A stretch of DNA of 7,236 bases, taken from positions 1 to 7,236 of the forward strand of contig JAVVEZ010000126.1 of assembly GCA_032250895.1 (NCBI GenBank). The letters run 5' to 3'. A model generated the notes under the pieces. It was not told the DNA's origin and did not search any database. It saw only the letters and a program-made list of their open reading frames with translations. Every line of letters starts with the position of its first letter. Within the stretch, counting starts at the first letter, position 1. Source of the stretch: JAVVEZ01 sp032250895 (GTDB lineage: Bacteria > Pseudomonadota > Gammaproteobacteria > Pseudomonadales > Pseudohongiellaceae). The position numbers and the translations under genes were made by a program. Positions 1 through 6,730 of the stretch are shown here, one piece after another.

Positions 1-1
1 G

Positions 2-75
2 TGGAGCGGGTGAAGGGAATCGAACCCTCGTCGTAAGCTTGGGAAGCTTCTGCTCTGCCATTGAGCTACACCCGC
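2..75 (-). tRNA. tRNA-Gly(CCC)
   Basis: Read on the minus strand this folds as a 74-nt cloverleaf. The acceptor stem GCGGGTG pairs fully with CACCCGC, the discriminator is T, and the CCA end is encoded (complement at 2-4). The D stem is GCTC/GAGC. The anticodon loop TTCCCAA gives anticodon CCC, which decodes GGG glycine codons. The T arm is GAGGG-TTCGATT-CCCTT. It closely resembles E. coli glyU as I recall that sequence. One oddity is that the outermost anticodon-stem pair is G-A (GAAGC against GCTTA) rather than Watson-Crick. The gene is transcribed leftward, out of the window and away from the efflux operon. Confidence 0.96.
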
Positions 76-129
76 AGTGCTGTTCCGGTCTCTGTGCCTT
101 GGGTTTTCTGTCCCGGGCGCAGCGTAGGC

Positions 130-158
130 ATTGTGCCTATCGGCCTGGCAATTTGCAA
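130..158 (-). promoter_or_regulatory. possible promoter of the tRNA gene
   Basis: On the minus strand TTGCAA (-35-like, 4/6) is followed by a 17-nt spacer and CACAAT (-10-like, 4/6). A GC-rich stretch (GCGCCCGGG) lies downstream, as in discriminators of stringently controlled stable-RNA promoters. The tRNA 5' end is about 55 nt from the -10. The hexamers are weak, and the tRNA could instead belong to a longer transcript. Confidence 0.25.
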
Positions 159-164
159 TGTGCT

Positions 165-180
165 ATGGACGGCAGTCCAT
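165..180. repeat. 6-bp inverted repeat in the tRNA/efflux gap
   Basis: ATGGAC and GTCCAT are perfect arms around the 4-nt loop GGCA. It lies just upstream of the possible tRNA promoter, between the divergently transcribed tRNA and efflux operon. It could be a protein-binding site or a small hairpin. There is no T-tract, so it is not an intrinsic terminator. Confidence 0.35.
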
Positions 181-272
181 CCGGCCCGCTCTGGCAGCCT
201 GTAATGTCCATTGCGGATCGGGGTCTTCTCCCTGGCAGAACCCGGGGAAAATTTTTATTCCGATTCATCAAA

Positions 273-304
273 TTACATATTATCTGCACAATGCTGTGCA
301 TAAT
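273..304 (+). promoter_or_regulatory. candidate promoter/operator of the efflux operon
   Basis: A perfect inverted repeat, TGCACA-ATGC-TGTGCA, occupies 285-300. Two -10-like hexamers flank or overlap it: TATTAT (278-283) and CATAAT (299-304). No convincing -35 sits at 17 nt from either; TTACAT at 273-278 is too far from CATAAT. A dyad over the -10 or start point is where a repressor would act, and efflux pairs of this type are often controlled by TetR- or MarR-family repressors. No regulator gene is in the window, so the assignment is inferred. Confidence 0.4.
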
Positions 305-352
305 AAGCCTCGCCTGGGTCTTTTTGGGCACTTGTTTGTCTGTTGATTCATT

Positions 353-1489
353 ATGGCCGCAAGGTGGCCTGGGAGCCTGGATTTGCGTTTTCTACTACGT
401 CACCCCGTTCTGATCCTTTTTCTGCTGGGTGTGCTGGGCCTGTCTTATCTGGTGTATGACAAGGCTCAGCAGCAACCTGCCGGCTCCGGCTTCTCCGGGC
501 GGCCCGGGGCCGGGGCTGGTGCCCAGGCCCTGGTCACCGTTGCCACCGTCACTCGCCAGACCCTGGCGGATCAGGTTGAGTCTGTCGGCACCACTGCGGC
601 CAATGAATCCATTAATATTACCGCTAAGGTCTCTGAAACCGTCAGCAAAGTGCATTTTGAGGATGGCATCTTCGCCAGGGAAGGGGATGTGCTGCTGGAA
701 TTGACCAATGCCGCCGAAGCCAGCCGTCTGGCGGAAGCCCAGGCCAGCGCCTCTGAAGCCCGTCGTCAGTTTGAACGTTTGGAAGGCCTGATCAAGAACA
801 AATTGGTATCGTCCACTGACCTGAGTGTGGCCCGTACCAACATGGAAACGGCAGAGGCCAGGCTCGAAGGCGTGCTGGTCAGCATGAGTGACCGGGTGGT
901 GCGGGCACCTTTCAGCGGCGTACTGGGATTTCGCAATGTCAGCGCGGGCAGCCTGGTTTCTCCAGGCACGGTCATTACCACGCTGGATGATATTTCCACG
1001 ATAAAACTCGATTTCACCATTCCCGAAGTGTATCTGGCGGATATTCATGTCGGGCAGAAAATCAAGGCCCACAGTGTGGTCTATGCCGATCGGGAGTTTG
1101 AGGGCATCGTGCGGGTCGTTGGTTCCAGGGTGGATCCGGTCACGCGTTCGGTCTCGGTGCGCGCCCACATCGACAATCCCGAAGCCACACTGCGTCCCGG
1201 GATGCTGCTGACGGTCGCCATGGGTCTGAATGAGCACGAAGCCACGGTGGTGCCCGAGGAGTCTGTAATAGTCAGCCAGGGCCATCAGTATGTCTTTGTC
1301 ATCGACGATGAAAATATCGCACGCCAGGTTGAAATTACCCTGGGGCGGCGACGCCCGGGCATGGTGGAAGTACTCAGTGGCCTGATTCCCGGCCAGCGGG
1401 TTGTTACCCAGGGAGTTGCTCAGGTGAGACCAGGCCAGCCGGTGCGCATACTCGTTCCAGAAAGCCAGGGTCCGGATCAGGCTTCCTGA
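353..1489 (+). CDS. RND efflux periplasmic adaptor (membrane fusion protein, HlyD/AcrA type)
   Basis: This protein links an inner-membrane RND pump to an outer-membrane channel. In the 378-residue product a hydrophobic segment at about 17-36 anchors it. There is no cysteine at all, so it is not a lipoprotein. A Gly/Pro/Ala-rich linker (about 41-58) follows. The two halves of the biotinyl-lipoyl domain lie near 88-118 and 181-207 (RVVRAPFSGVLG), split by an alpha hairpin (about 119-178, Ala/Glu/Arg-rich coiled coil). The beta barrel follows with the family-typical stretch RVDPVTRSVSVRA (259-271) and RPGM (281-284), then a membrane-proximal domain to about 370. ATG 353 lies two codons after an in-frame stop but has no Shine-Dalgarno. 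An in-frame TTG at 383, with GGGAG 7 nt upstream, could be the true start and would keep the membrane segment. It is the first gene of the operon, 43 nt before the pump gene. Confidence 0.93.
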   Translation: MAARWPGSLDLRFLLRHPVLILFLLGVLGLSYLVYDKAQQQPAGSGFSGRPGAGAGAQALVTVATVTRQTLADQVESVGTTAANESINITAKVSETVSKVHFEDGIFAREGDVLLELTNAAEASRLAEAQASASEARRQFERLEGLIKNKLVSSTDLSVARTNMETAEARLEGVLVSMSDRVVRAPFSGVLGFRNVSAGSLVSPGTVITTLDDISTIKLDFTIPEVYLADIHVGQKIKAHSVVYADREFEGIVRVVGSRVDPVTRSVSVRAHIDNPEATLRPGMLLTVAMGLNEHEATVVPEESVIVSQGHQYVFVIDDENIARQVEITLGRRRPGMVEVLSGLIPGQRVVTQGVAQVRPGQPVRILVPESQGPDQAS

Positions 1490-1532
1490 TGACGGATGGG
1501 CTGCCGGTTTTTAATTTTTGGGTGATGATGCA

Positions 1533-4500
1533 ATGATCCTGTCGGACATCTCGGTAAAAAGACCCGTGTTTGCAACGGTGATCAGCCTGGTGCTGATTTC
1601 CTTCGGCATCCTTTCCTTCATGGAACTGCCGCTGCGCGAGTATCCGGACACCAGCGCACCGGTGGTCTCCATCAATACCAGCTATCCTGGAGCCTCTGCC
1701 GAAGTGGTGGAAAGTCAGGTTACCCAAATCATAGAGGATCAGATCAACGGCATCGACGGTGTCACCGCCATCACCTCATCGAGCAGTGACGGGGGCTCCC
1801 AGATTTCAGTGGAATTTGAGGCGGGTCGCGACATCGAGGCCGGTGCCAATGATATCCGCGAAAAGATATCCCGGGTCACCCGATCACTGCCGGAAGCCGT
1901 GGACCCTCCTCAAATCACCAAGGCCGACAGTGACGCCAGCCCCATTCAATATTTCAATCTGGTCAGCAGCCAGATGAATTTTCTGGAACTGAATGATTAC
2001 GCCAACCGTTTCATCGTCGACCAGTTTTCCGTGCTCGACGGGGTTGCCAGCGTGCAGGTCCGGGGCAATGGCGGCTTTGCCATGCGGATCTGGCTGGATC
2101 GTATCGCGCTGGCCGCCAGAGGCCTGACCGTCACGGACGTGACCTCGGCCCTGCGCCGGGAAAATGTCGAAGTACCCGCCGGCCGTATCGAATCGTCGAG
2201 CATGGAATTTACGGTGCGTGTCGAGCGCGTGTTCAAGACGGCAGATGACTTTGCCCGGCTGGTCATCGCCCGCGGTGATGACGGCCATCTGGTGCGGCTG
2301 GGCGAAGTGGCCCGGGTGGAAATCGGTTCAGCCAATGAACGGGCCATTTACAAGGGTAATGGCGTGGAAGCCGTGGGCATGGGCATCATCAAGCAGTCCA
2401 CGGCCAACAGCCTGACCGTGATGCGGGCGGCCGGTGCCCTGGCGGAAAAGATCAATGCCACCCTGCCCGAGCATATGGAACTGGTGGTGTCTTCCAGTGA
2501 TGCCACCTTCATTGAAAATGCCATTTCCTCGGTTTACGAGACCATCTTCCTGACCATGGTGCTGGTGAGTCTGGTGATCTACATGTTCCTGGGTTCCATT
2601 CGTACCATGCTGATTCCGGTGGTGACCATTCCGGTCTGCCTCGTGGCATCCTTTATTTTTCTGGCGGCGCTGGGCTTGTCGGTCAACCTGATCACTCTGC
2701 TGGCACTGGTACTCAGTGTGGGGCTGATCGTCGATGATTCGATCGTGGTGCTGGAGAACATTCAGCGCCGGGTCGAGAATGGTGAGCCGCCGCTGCTGGC
2801 GGCCTTCAATGGTTCCAGGCAGGTCGCCTTTGCAGTGATTGCAACCACCGTGGTGCTGCTGGCGGTTTTCGTGCCGGTCATCTTCATGAAGGGCAATATG
2901 GGCATTCTGCTGTTCGAACTGGCGGTTACCATCGGCGGTGCGGTGCTTTTTTCCAGCATACTGGCGTTGTCACTGACGCCCATGATGAGTTCAAAACTGT
3001 TGACCCCCGATGCTCACAAGAGCTGGTTGACCAATGGTGTCGATCGCCTGTTTCGCTGGATACAGCGGGGCTATCACGACGGTTTGTCGGTCTGCCTGCG
3101 TTACAGTTGGGCGGTGGTACTGGTCCTGCTGCTGGTGGGAGGGGCCATTTATTACCTGCTGGGGCAGATTCCCTCTGTCTTTGCCCCCGCGGAAGACCAG
3201 GGAATGTTTATGGTTCGTATCAACGGCCCGGAAGGCGCGGGTCTTGATTTCATGGAAGAGCAGATTACCCGGATGCAGGCCGAGGTCATGCCCTATATGG
3301 AAAGAGGCGAAATCAGCAGCGTCATCGCCATGGTCCCGGGTTTTGGCGGCGGCAACAATGGTGGTGTCAGCAACGGCATGAGCCGGATCTCCCTGCCGCC
3401 CTGGCAGGACCGGACCAAGAGCACACAGCAGGTCATAGCAGAACTGAGCCAGAAATGGTCACAGCTGCCAGCGCTGGAAATGAACATGTTCATGCGTTCC
3501 GGTCTGGTGCGCGGCGGTGGCGGGCAGCCGGTACAGTTTGTGATTGGGGGGCGCAGCTATGAAGAACTGGTCCAGTGGCGCGATCTGCTGATCAGGCGGG
3601 CGGAGGCCAGCGGCATGTTCGCTCGGCCACGATCAGACTATCAGGAAACCCGGCCCAGCCTGACCATCACTGTGGACAAGGTGCGAGCCGCCGATCTGGG
3701 TATTTCCATTCAGGCAATAGGGCAAACCCTGCAGGCCATGATGAGCGAAACCCGCGTCACCACCTTTGCTGACCTGGGGGAAGAATACGACGTGATCTTG
3801 CAGGCGGAGGCAGAGCAGCGGGCGACGCCGGATGACCTGACCAATATCTATGTACGCTCCGACAGCAGCGGGCGTCTGGTGCCCCTGTCCAATCTGGTCA
3901 GCATTGCCAATACCTCAGGGCCGAATTCGCTGAATCGCTACAATCGGGTGCGTTCCATCACCATCAGTGCCGACCTGACGCCGGGAACCACGCTGGACAG
4001 TGCACTGGGTTTCCTGGAAAACGTGGTGAAGGATGAATTGCCAGAATATGCCCAGATCGGTTACAAGGGCGAATCGCTCGATCTGAAGAGTTCCAGTGGT
4101 GATCTGCTGTTTATTTTCATGCTGTCGCTACTGGTGGTGTTCCTGGTGCTGGCCGCCCAGTTTGAAAGTTTTGTGCACCCGCTGGTGATCATGACCACTG
4201 TGCCTCTGGCCCTCTTTGGCGCCCTGCTGGGCCTGTTCCTGACGGATGGTTCGCTGAATGTCTATACCAATATCGGTCTGATCATTCTGGTGGGTATCGC
4301 CAGCAAGAACGGCATCCTGATCGTTGAATTCGCCAATCAGCTGCGGGATCAGGGCAAGGCTTTCCGGGAAGCCCTGATCGAGGCCTGCGACCTGCGCCTG
4401 CGGCCGGTGCTGATGACCTCGATCGCTACACTGATGGGCGCCGTCCCCCTGATGCTGGCGACCGGTGCCGGTTCGGAAAGCCGGGCCTTGCTGGGCACTG

Positions 4501-4673
4501 TCATTTTTTCCGGAGTGCTCATGACTACCGTCATGACTCTGTTCGTGGTGCCGGTGGTCTACAATCTCATTGCCAGAAAGACCGGTTCTCCGGAAGCCGT
4601 TGCTAGGCTGCTGCATAAACTGCAGGAGGCGGAAGACGAGATTGCCCAGGTGCCGGTTACCGAGGCCCGCTGA
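1533..4673 (+). CDS. RND multidrug efflux permease (HAE1 family, AcrB-like)
   Basis: This inner-membrane proton/drug antiporter is 1046 aa, the usual HAE1 length. ATG 1533 is chosen because it opens with the conserved N-terminus MILSDISVKRPVFA and has GGGTGA 7 nt upstream; TTG 1518 would add five residues. Twelve membrane segments fit the family layout: TM1 about 9-31, TM2-6 about 338-485, TM7 about 525-545, TM8-12 about 858-1013, with two large periplasmic loops between. The proton relay is intact. D401 and D402 lie in GLIVDDSIVVLEN (TM4), K925 in GIASKNGILIVEF (TM10), and R955 and T962 in DLRLRPVLMTS, matching AcrB D407, D408, K940, R971 and T978. VLAAQFESF in TM8 is also typical. It is co-directional with the adaptor gene. 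No outer-membrane factor gene follows, so a TolC-type partner is presumably encoded elsewhere. The substrate cannot be read from the sequence. Confidence 0.96.
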   Translation: MILSDISVKRPVFATVISLVLISFGILSFMELPLREYPDTSAPVVSINTSYPGASAEVVESQVTQIIEDQINGIDGVTAITSSSSDGGSQISVEFEAGRDIEAGANDIREKISRVTRSLPEAVDPPQITKADSDASPIQYFNLVSSQMNFLELNDYANRFIVDQFSVLDGVASVQVRGNGGFAMRIWLDRIALAARGLTVTDVTSALRRENVEVPAGRIESSSMEFTVRVERVFKTADDFARLVIARGDDGHLVRLGEVARVEIGSANERAIYKGNGVEAVGMGIIKQSTANSLTVMRAAGALAEKINATLPEHMELVVSSSDATFIENAISSVYETIFLTMVLVSLVIYMFLGSIRTMLIPVVTIPVCLVASFIFLAALGLSVNLITLLALVLSVGLIVDDSIVVLENIQRRVENGEPPLLAAFNGSRQVAFAVIATTVVLLAVFVPVIFMKGNMGILLFELAVTIGGAVLFSSILALSLTPMMSSKLLTPDAHKSWLTNGVDRLFRWIQRGYHDGLSVCLRYSWAVVLVLLLVGGAIYYLLGQIPSVFAPAEDQGMFMVRINGPEGAGLDFMEEQITRMQAEVMPYMERGEISSVIAMVPGFGGGNNGGVSNGMSRISLPPWQDRTKSTQQVIAELSQKWSQLPALEMNMFMRSGLVRGGGGQPVQFVIGGRSYEELVQWRDLLIRRAEASGMFARPRSDYQETRPSLTITVDKVRAADLGISIQAIGQTLQAMMSETRVTTFADLGEEYDVILQAEAEQRATPDDLTNIYVRSDSSGRLVPLSNLVSIANTSGPNSLNRYNRVRSITISADLTPGTTLDSALGFLENVVKDELPEYAQIGYKGESLDLKSSSGDLLFIFMLSLLVVFLVLAAQFESFVHPLVIMTTVPLALFGALLGLFLTDGSLNVYTNIGLIILVGIASKNGILIVEFANQLRDQGKAFREALIEACDLRLRPVLMTSIATLMGAVPLMLATGAGSESRALLGTVIFSGVLMTTVMTLFVVPVVYNLIARKTGSPEAVARLLHKLQEAEDEIAQVPVTEAR

Positions 4674-4689
4674 CAGTCGGGTGTTTCAA

Positions 4690-4715
4690 ACCAGGCAAGC
4701 CGCCTGGTGGCGGCT
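4690..4715. terminator. possible convergent-gene terminator: two overlapping hairpins
   Basis: Between the convergent pump gene and the small secreted-protein gene lie two perfect 7-bp stems sharing bases. ACCAGGC/GCCTGGT occupies 4690-4708 with a 5-nt loop. AGCCGCC/GGCGGCT occupies 4698-4715 with a 4-nt loop. Only one can form at a time. Neither is followed by a proper T-run on either strand, so termination is plausible from position but not shown. Confidence 0.4.
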
Positions 4716-4738
4716 GTTCGAAAACCGGACGTGGCAAG

Positions 4739-5266
4739 TCAATTCCCTCTTTGCAGTGTGAACTGCGTCTGCACTCCGTTGACCTTAACCGTGTAATCAC
4801 CGTCGGGGAGCGTAGTAACATCCAGTGCAATGGAGGTTTCAAAGGGGCTTATGATGGCGATGCAGCTTTCCTCCGGCCCCAGGCGGGATTCGGCGAGCAC
4901 GATGTTGAATCCCTGGTCCCCGCGCAAGATGGCCGGCGTCTCAAGGTGAACACAAGGTACGGATTTTATACCGCTGACCTCGACGCTTGCCTGCAAGGGC
5001 AAGGATTCACTGATGACGACGGCGACGGATTCAATCTGCACCGGGGACAGCGCTTCTGCCGACATGACACGGAAACTGCCCTTGCCGTCGTAATCAAGCC
5101 GGATGTTTTTGTAATACACACTGTCAATATCACCAATCACGGCCCCTTCGGGAATCAGTAGCAGATTGTCATGAAGGACTGCCGGCTCGGCCTGGACGGA
5201 TTCCAACAGGGACAGCGAGAAAAGTGGGATCAGGACAAGCCTGTGTGCCATGTTTGTGGTGTTCAT
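4739..5266 (-). CDS. small secreted protein with beta-rich, paired-Cys C-terminal domain, function unknown
   Basis: The 175-aa product starts at ATG 5266, preceded by AAAGGA about 11 nt upstream. A longer version from 5314 would put 16 polar residues before the signal peptide and is less likely. Residues 1-26 form a signal peptide with cleavage probably after SVQA, so the protein is exported to the periplasm or beyond. Residues about 49-70 (VYYKNIRLDYDGKGSFRV) look like a short beta unit. From about 78 on there is a pattern I recall from many uncharacterised secreted proteins and lipoproteins: a V-rich strand, Cys105, Cys135, PFETSIALDV (141-150), then LPDGDYTVKVNGVQTQFTL (153-171). The two cysteines probably form a disulfide. 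There are no catalytic motifs. It lies 114 nt downstream of the deacetylase gene on the same strand, with no clear terminator or strong promoter between, so co-transcription is possible. Confidence 0.8.
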   Translation of the reverse strand: MNTTNMAHRLVLIPLFSLSLLESVQAEPAVLHDNLLLIPEGAVIGDIDSVYYKNIRLDYDGKGSFRVMSAEALSPVQIESVAVVISESLPLQASVEVSGIKSVPCVHLETPAILRGDQGFNIVLAESRLGPEESCIAIISPFETSIALDVTTLPDGDYTVKVNGVQTQFTLQRGN

Positions 5267-5380
5267 AAAAGCTATCGTCCTTTTTTGATTTTGATCCTGA
5301 TGACCATTTGACAATGCAGATGGCAGAAATTACAGCGAAATTTGTCAGAGTTCAATGAGTCAAGAAAACTTTTTGGAGGC

Positions 5381-6151
5381 TCAGAAATCCGGCAGCTGTG
5401 CCTGGTGATATTCGACCAGCTTGCGCAGACTGACGGGTCTGAAGCTGTCATCCCTGGTCACCCATTCCAGGATGCGGGCGCCCAGTGCAAGCCTGTCGGC
5501 ATCGATGCCCATCACATGCGGGTGCCAGATAAAGGTCAGAAAACCGTTCCGTTCGGCAGCCCGGGTCAGCGCCGCCCGCCAGATGGCTTCGACTTCCTCG
5601 CAACTGCGCGAGTTCCACAGCCAGTGCGTGGCGTCAACGGCCTGCCATTCGTAGGGAACCGTCCAGAGCGTCGGCGTCAGTTGACTGACCGCCCCCGCAT
5701 CGTCTCCGCCTGGACCGAGACTGGCATCGATCCGATAACCCAGGTCGGACAGAATCTGCGCGGTGGCAGAGGACCTGGCGCCACCCGGTGCCCGAAAGGC
5801 TCGCGGCCGGGTGCCCGAGGCCCGTTCCAGGGCTGCCGTTGCCCGTTCGGCCAGATCCCGGGCCTGGGTAGCCGTCAATGTCTTCCAGTCCTCATGCTGC
5901 CAGCCGTGCATGCCCAGTTCGTGCCCCTGCCGCAACAGCTCCTGGAGTTCCTGCGGATGGGCTTCCCCGTTCCAACCTTCAACGAAATGAGTAATCTTTA
6001 TGTCGTAACGCGCATAGAGTTCCAGCAGCGCGGGAAAGCCCCGTTCCAGCGCAGGGCGGTTGCCGGGCTGCCTTGGCTGCGAGATAAGACCGCGGCCAAG
6101 ATCGGCGGCATCGGAGAGATTGTCCATGGTAAAACATACTAATGCAGTCAT
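5381..6151 (-). CDS. polysaccharide deacetylase family protein (NodB fold, carbohydrate esterase 4-like)
   Basis: The family removes acetyl or other N-acyl groups from sugars (chitin, peptidoglycan, polysaccharides), and some members act on other C-N bonds. In this 256-aa protein motif 1 is CFTMDN (D10), with Asn11 where classical TFDD enzymes have the metal-binding second Asp. Motif 2 is MHGWQHEDW, supplying metal-binding H82 and H86. Motif 3 is FRAPGG (R120, P122). IDAS (141-144) fits motif 4, and FIWHPHVMG (H210, H212) supplies motif 5. I recall a subfamily reading TFDN or TVDN followed by LGEAA and HGWxHE, so the Asn may be normal there. There is no signal peptide or membrane segment, so it is probably cytosolic, or its substrate is made inside the cell. 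ATG 6151 is the best start because it opens directly on the first strand, although no strong Shine-Dalgarno is visible. The substrate is unknown. Confidence 0.9.
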   Translation of the reverse strand: MTALVCFTMDNLSDAADLGRGLISQPRQPGNRPALERGFPALLELYARYDIKITHFVEGWNGEAHPQELQELLRQGHELGMHGWQHEDWKTLTATQARDLAERATAALERASGTRPRAFRAPGGARSSATAQILSDLGYRIDASLGPGGDDAGAVSQLTPTLWTVPYEWQAVDATHWLWNSRSCEEVEAIWRAALTRAAERNGFLTFIWHPHVMGIDADRLALGARILEWVTRDDSFRPVSLRKLVEYHQAQLPDF

Positions 6152-6201
6152 AGAAAATTACAGTCATCAAGGGGAATAAACAGGTAAAAAATATCAGCAA
6201 A

Positions 6202-6217
6202 GCCAATTGGCGCGCCA
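6202..6217. repeat. two overlapping perfect 10-bp palindromes
   Basis: GCCAATTGGC (6202-6211) and TGGCGCGCCA (6208-6217) are each perfect palindromes and share four bases. They lie 51-66 nt upstream of the deacetylase ATG on its strand, near promoter or leader distance, so a regulator-binding site is possible. The second contains the 8-bp GGCGCGCC. Confidence 0.5.
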
Positions 6218-6288
6218 TTCTATACTGAACCGGGGGCAGATTTCTCCTCGAAGTGTTCATCATCTCCTGTCCGGTATGGTTTACCCAG

Positions 6289-6311
6289 ACTGGATTGAGG
6301 GGTAATCCAGT
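6289..6311. repeat. perfect 8-bp inverted repeat (hairpin or operator)
   Basis: ACTGGATT (6289-6296) and AATCCAGT (6304-6311) pair perfectly around a 7-nt loop GAGGGGT. An alternative stem, TTACCC (6281-6286) with GGGTAA (6300-6305), would compete with it. No T-tract follows on either strand, so it does not look like an intrinsic terminator. Confidence 0.55.
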
Positions 6312-6352
6312 ATCATTGGAGGTTGGATTGAACGGATAGAGTGCTTATTCTT

Positions 6353-6454
6353 CCCACTTCTAAATATATTTAATTAAATCAATAGAATATATAAGTTTTC
6401 AGGGCTTGACATTAGTGGAGCCAAGCTCTACTGTCACAGCCGTTCGGAAGTGGG
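6353..6454. repeat. 8-bp inverted repeats flanking an AT-rich segment
   Basis: CCCACTTC (6353-6360) and GAAGTGGG (6447-6454) are perfect inverted copies 86 nt apart. They enclose the AT-rich tract, the palindrome ATTTAATTAAAT and the TTGACA hexamer. The arms do not extend, and no clear target duplication flanks them, so a miniature transposable element is not supported. Chance is possible. Confidence 0.25.
6362..6434 (+). promoter_or_regulatory. possible upstream promoter with AT-rich UP-like element
   Basis: A perfect TTGACA -35 (6406-6411) follows an AT-rich tract at about 6362-6395 that could act as an UP element. At 17 nt the -10 would be TACTGT (6429-6434), only 3/6. A transcript from here would have a leader of about 300 nt before the GTG at 6738. 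Confidence 0.35.
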
Positions 6455-6558
6455 TTTTTCCTTGATCAAGAACAGATTAATTGAGTGGAGACAAGCGAAT
6501 TAGAGCCTAAGGTATTGTTTTTTTATAGAAAAGTTGAAACGGGAGTTTTTCCCGAAAA

Positions 6559-6586
6559 TTGACCTGGGTACTGCTTATGTAATATT
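6559..6586 (+). promoter_or_regulatory. possible middle promoter
   Basis: TTGACC (5/6) lies 16 nt before AATATT (4/6), which is preceded by an extended -10 TGT (6578-6580). The -10 overlaps the inverted repeat TAATAT/ATATTA (6580-6598), which could be an operator. This is weaker than the promoter at 6654-6682. Confidence 0.3.
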
Positions 6587-6653
6587 AAAATGATATTATT
6601 AGCACCTGAATGGCTAGTGTTTGACTATGAAAAAGTGCTCGTATCATGATTGC

Positions 6654-6682
6654 TTAACAGGTTTTTTGTTCTCTGGTATAAG
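6654..6682 (+). promoter_or_regulatory. sigma-70-type promoter of the LEPR-type gene
   Basis: TTAACA (6654-6659, 5/6) and TATAAG (6677-6682, 5/6) are separated by exactly 17 nt, and the -10 carries the extended TGn element (TGG at 6674-6676). Transcription would begin near 6689, leaving a leader of about 49 nt that contains the ribosome binding site. This is the best promoter match in the window. Confidence 0.65.
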
Positions 6683-6724
6683 GCAAGCTACGGGGTTTTC
6701 AGACTTGTGAATTGTAAGAATTTC

Positions 6725-6730
6725 AGGAAG
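6725..6730 (+). promoter_or_regulatory. ribosome binding site fixing the GTG start at 6738
   Basis: AGGAAG lies 7 nt before GTG 6738, and an in-frame TGA (6735-6737) immediately precedes that GTG. Together these make GTG the first possible and best start. The next in-frame ATG, at 6801, would delete the conserved N-terminal motif. Confidence 0.75.

Noticed and set aside
1..352. tRNA-associated integration site with an island entering the window
   Set aside because: The tRNA 3' end, where integrases usually recombine, faces left out of the window, and no integrase or repeated tRNA tail is seen here.
395..1285. Minus-strand ORF of 296 codons
   Set aside because: It is antisense to the adaptor gene and rich in His, Gln, Gly and Arg as expected for a shadow frame. 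It has no family signature.
5342..6142. Plus-strand ORF of 266 codons
   Set aside because: It lies antisense to the deacetylase gene, shows only a Pro/Gly/Arg/Gln-rich composition with no domain, and the minus frame has all NodB motifs.
5979..6263. Minus-strand ORF of 94 codons with a hydrophobic segment near its start
   Set aside because: It overlaps the deacetylase 5' end out of frame, its C-terminal half is an Arg/Ala/Pro-rich shadow, and no good RBS was seen.
6353..6454. Miniature inverted-repeat transposable element bounded by CCCACTTC/GAAGTGGG
   Set aside because: The arms are only 8 bp, do not extend with mismatches, and no target-site duplication was found.
6540..6554. Hairpin CGGGA-GTTTT-TCCCG as an intrinsic terminator
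   Set aside because: The stem is only 5 bp, no T-run follows on the plus strand, and on the minus strand no gene lies upstream of it.
6627..6710. 27-codon plus-strand ORF (MKKCSYHDCL...) upstream of the LEPR-type gene
   Set aside because: There is no Shine-Dalgarno, and the best promoter (-10 at 6677-6682) lies inside it, so that transcript would not contain its start. A chance ORF is more likely.
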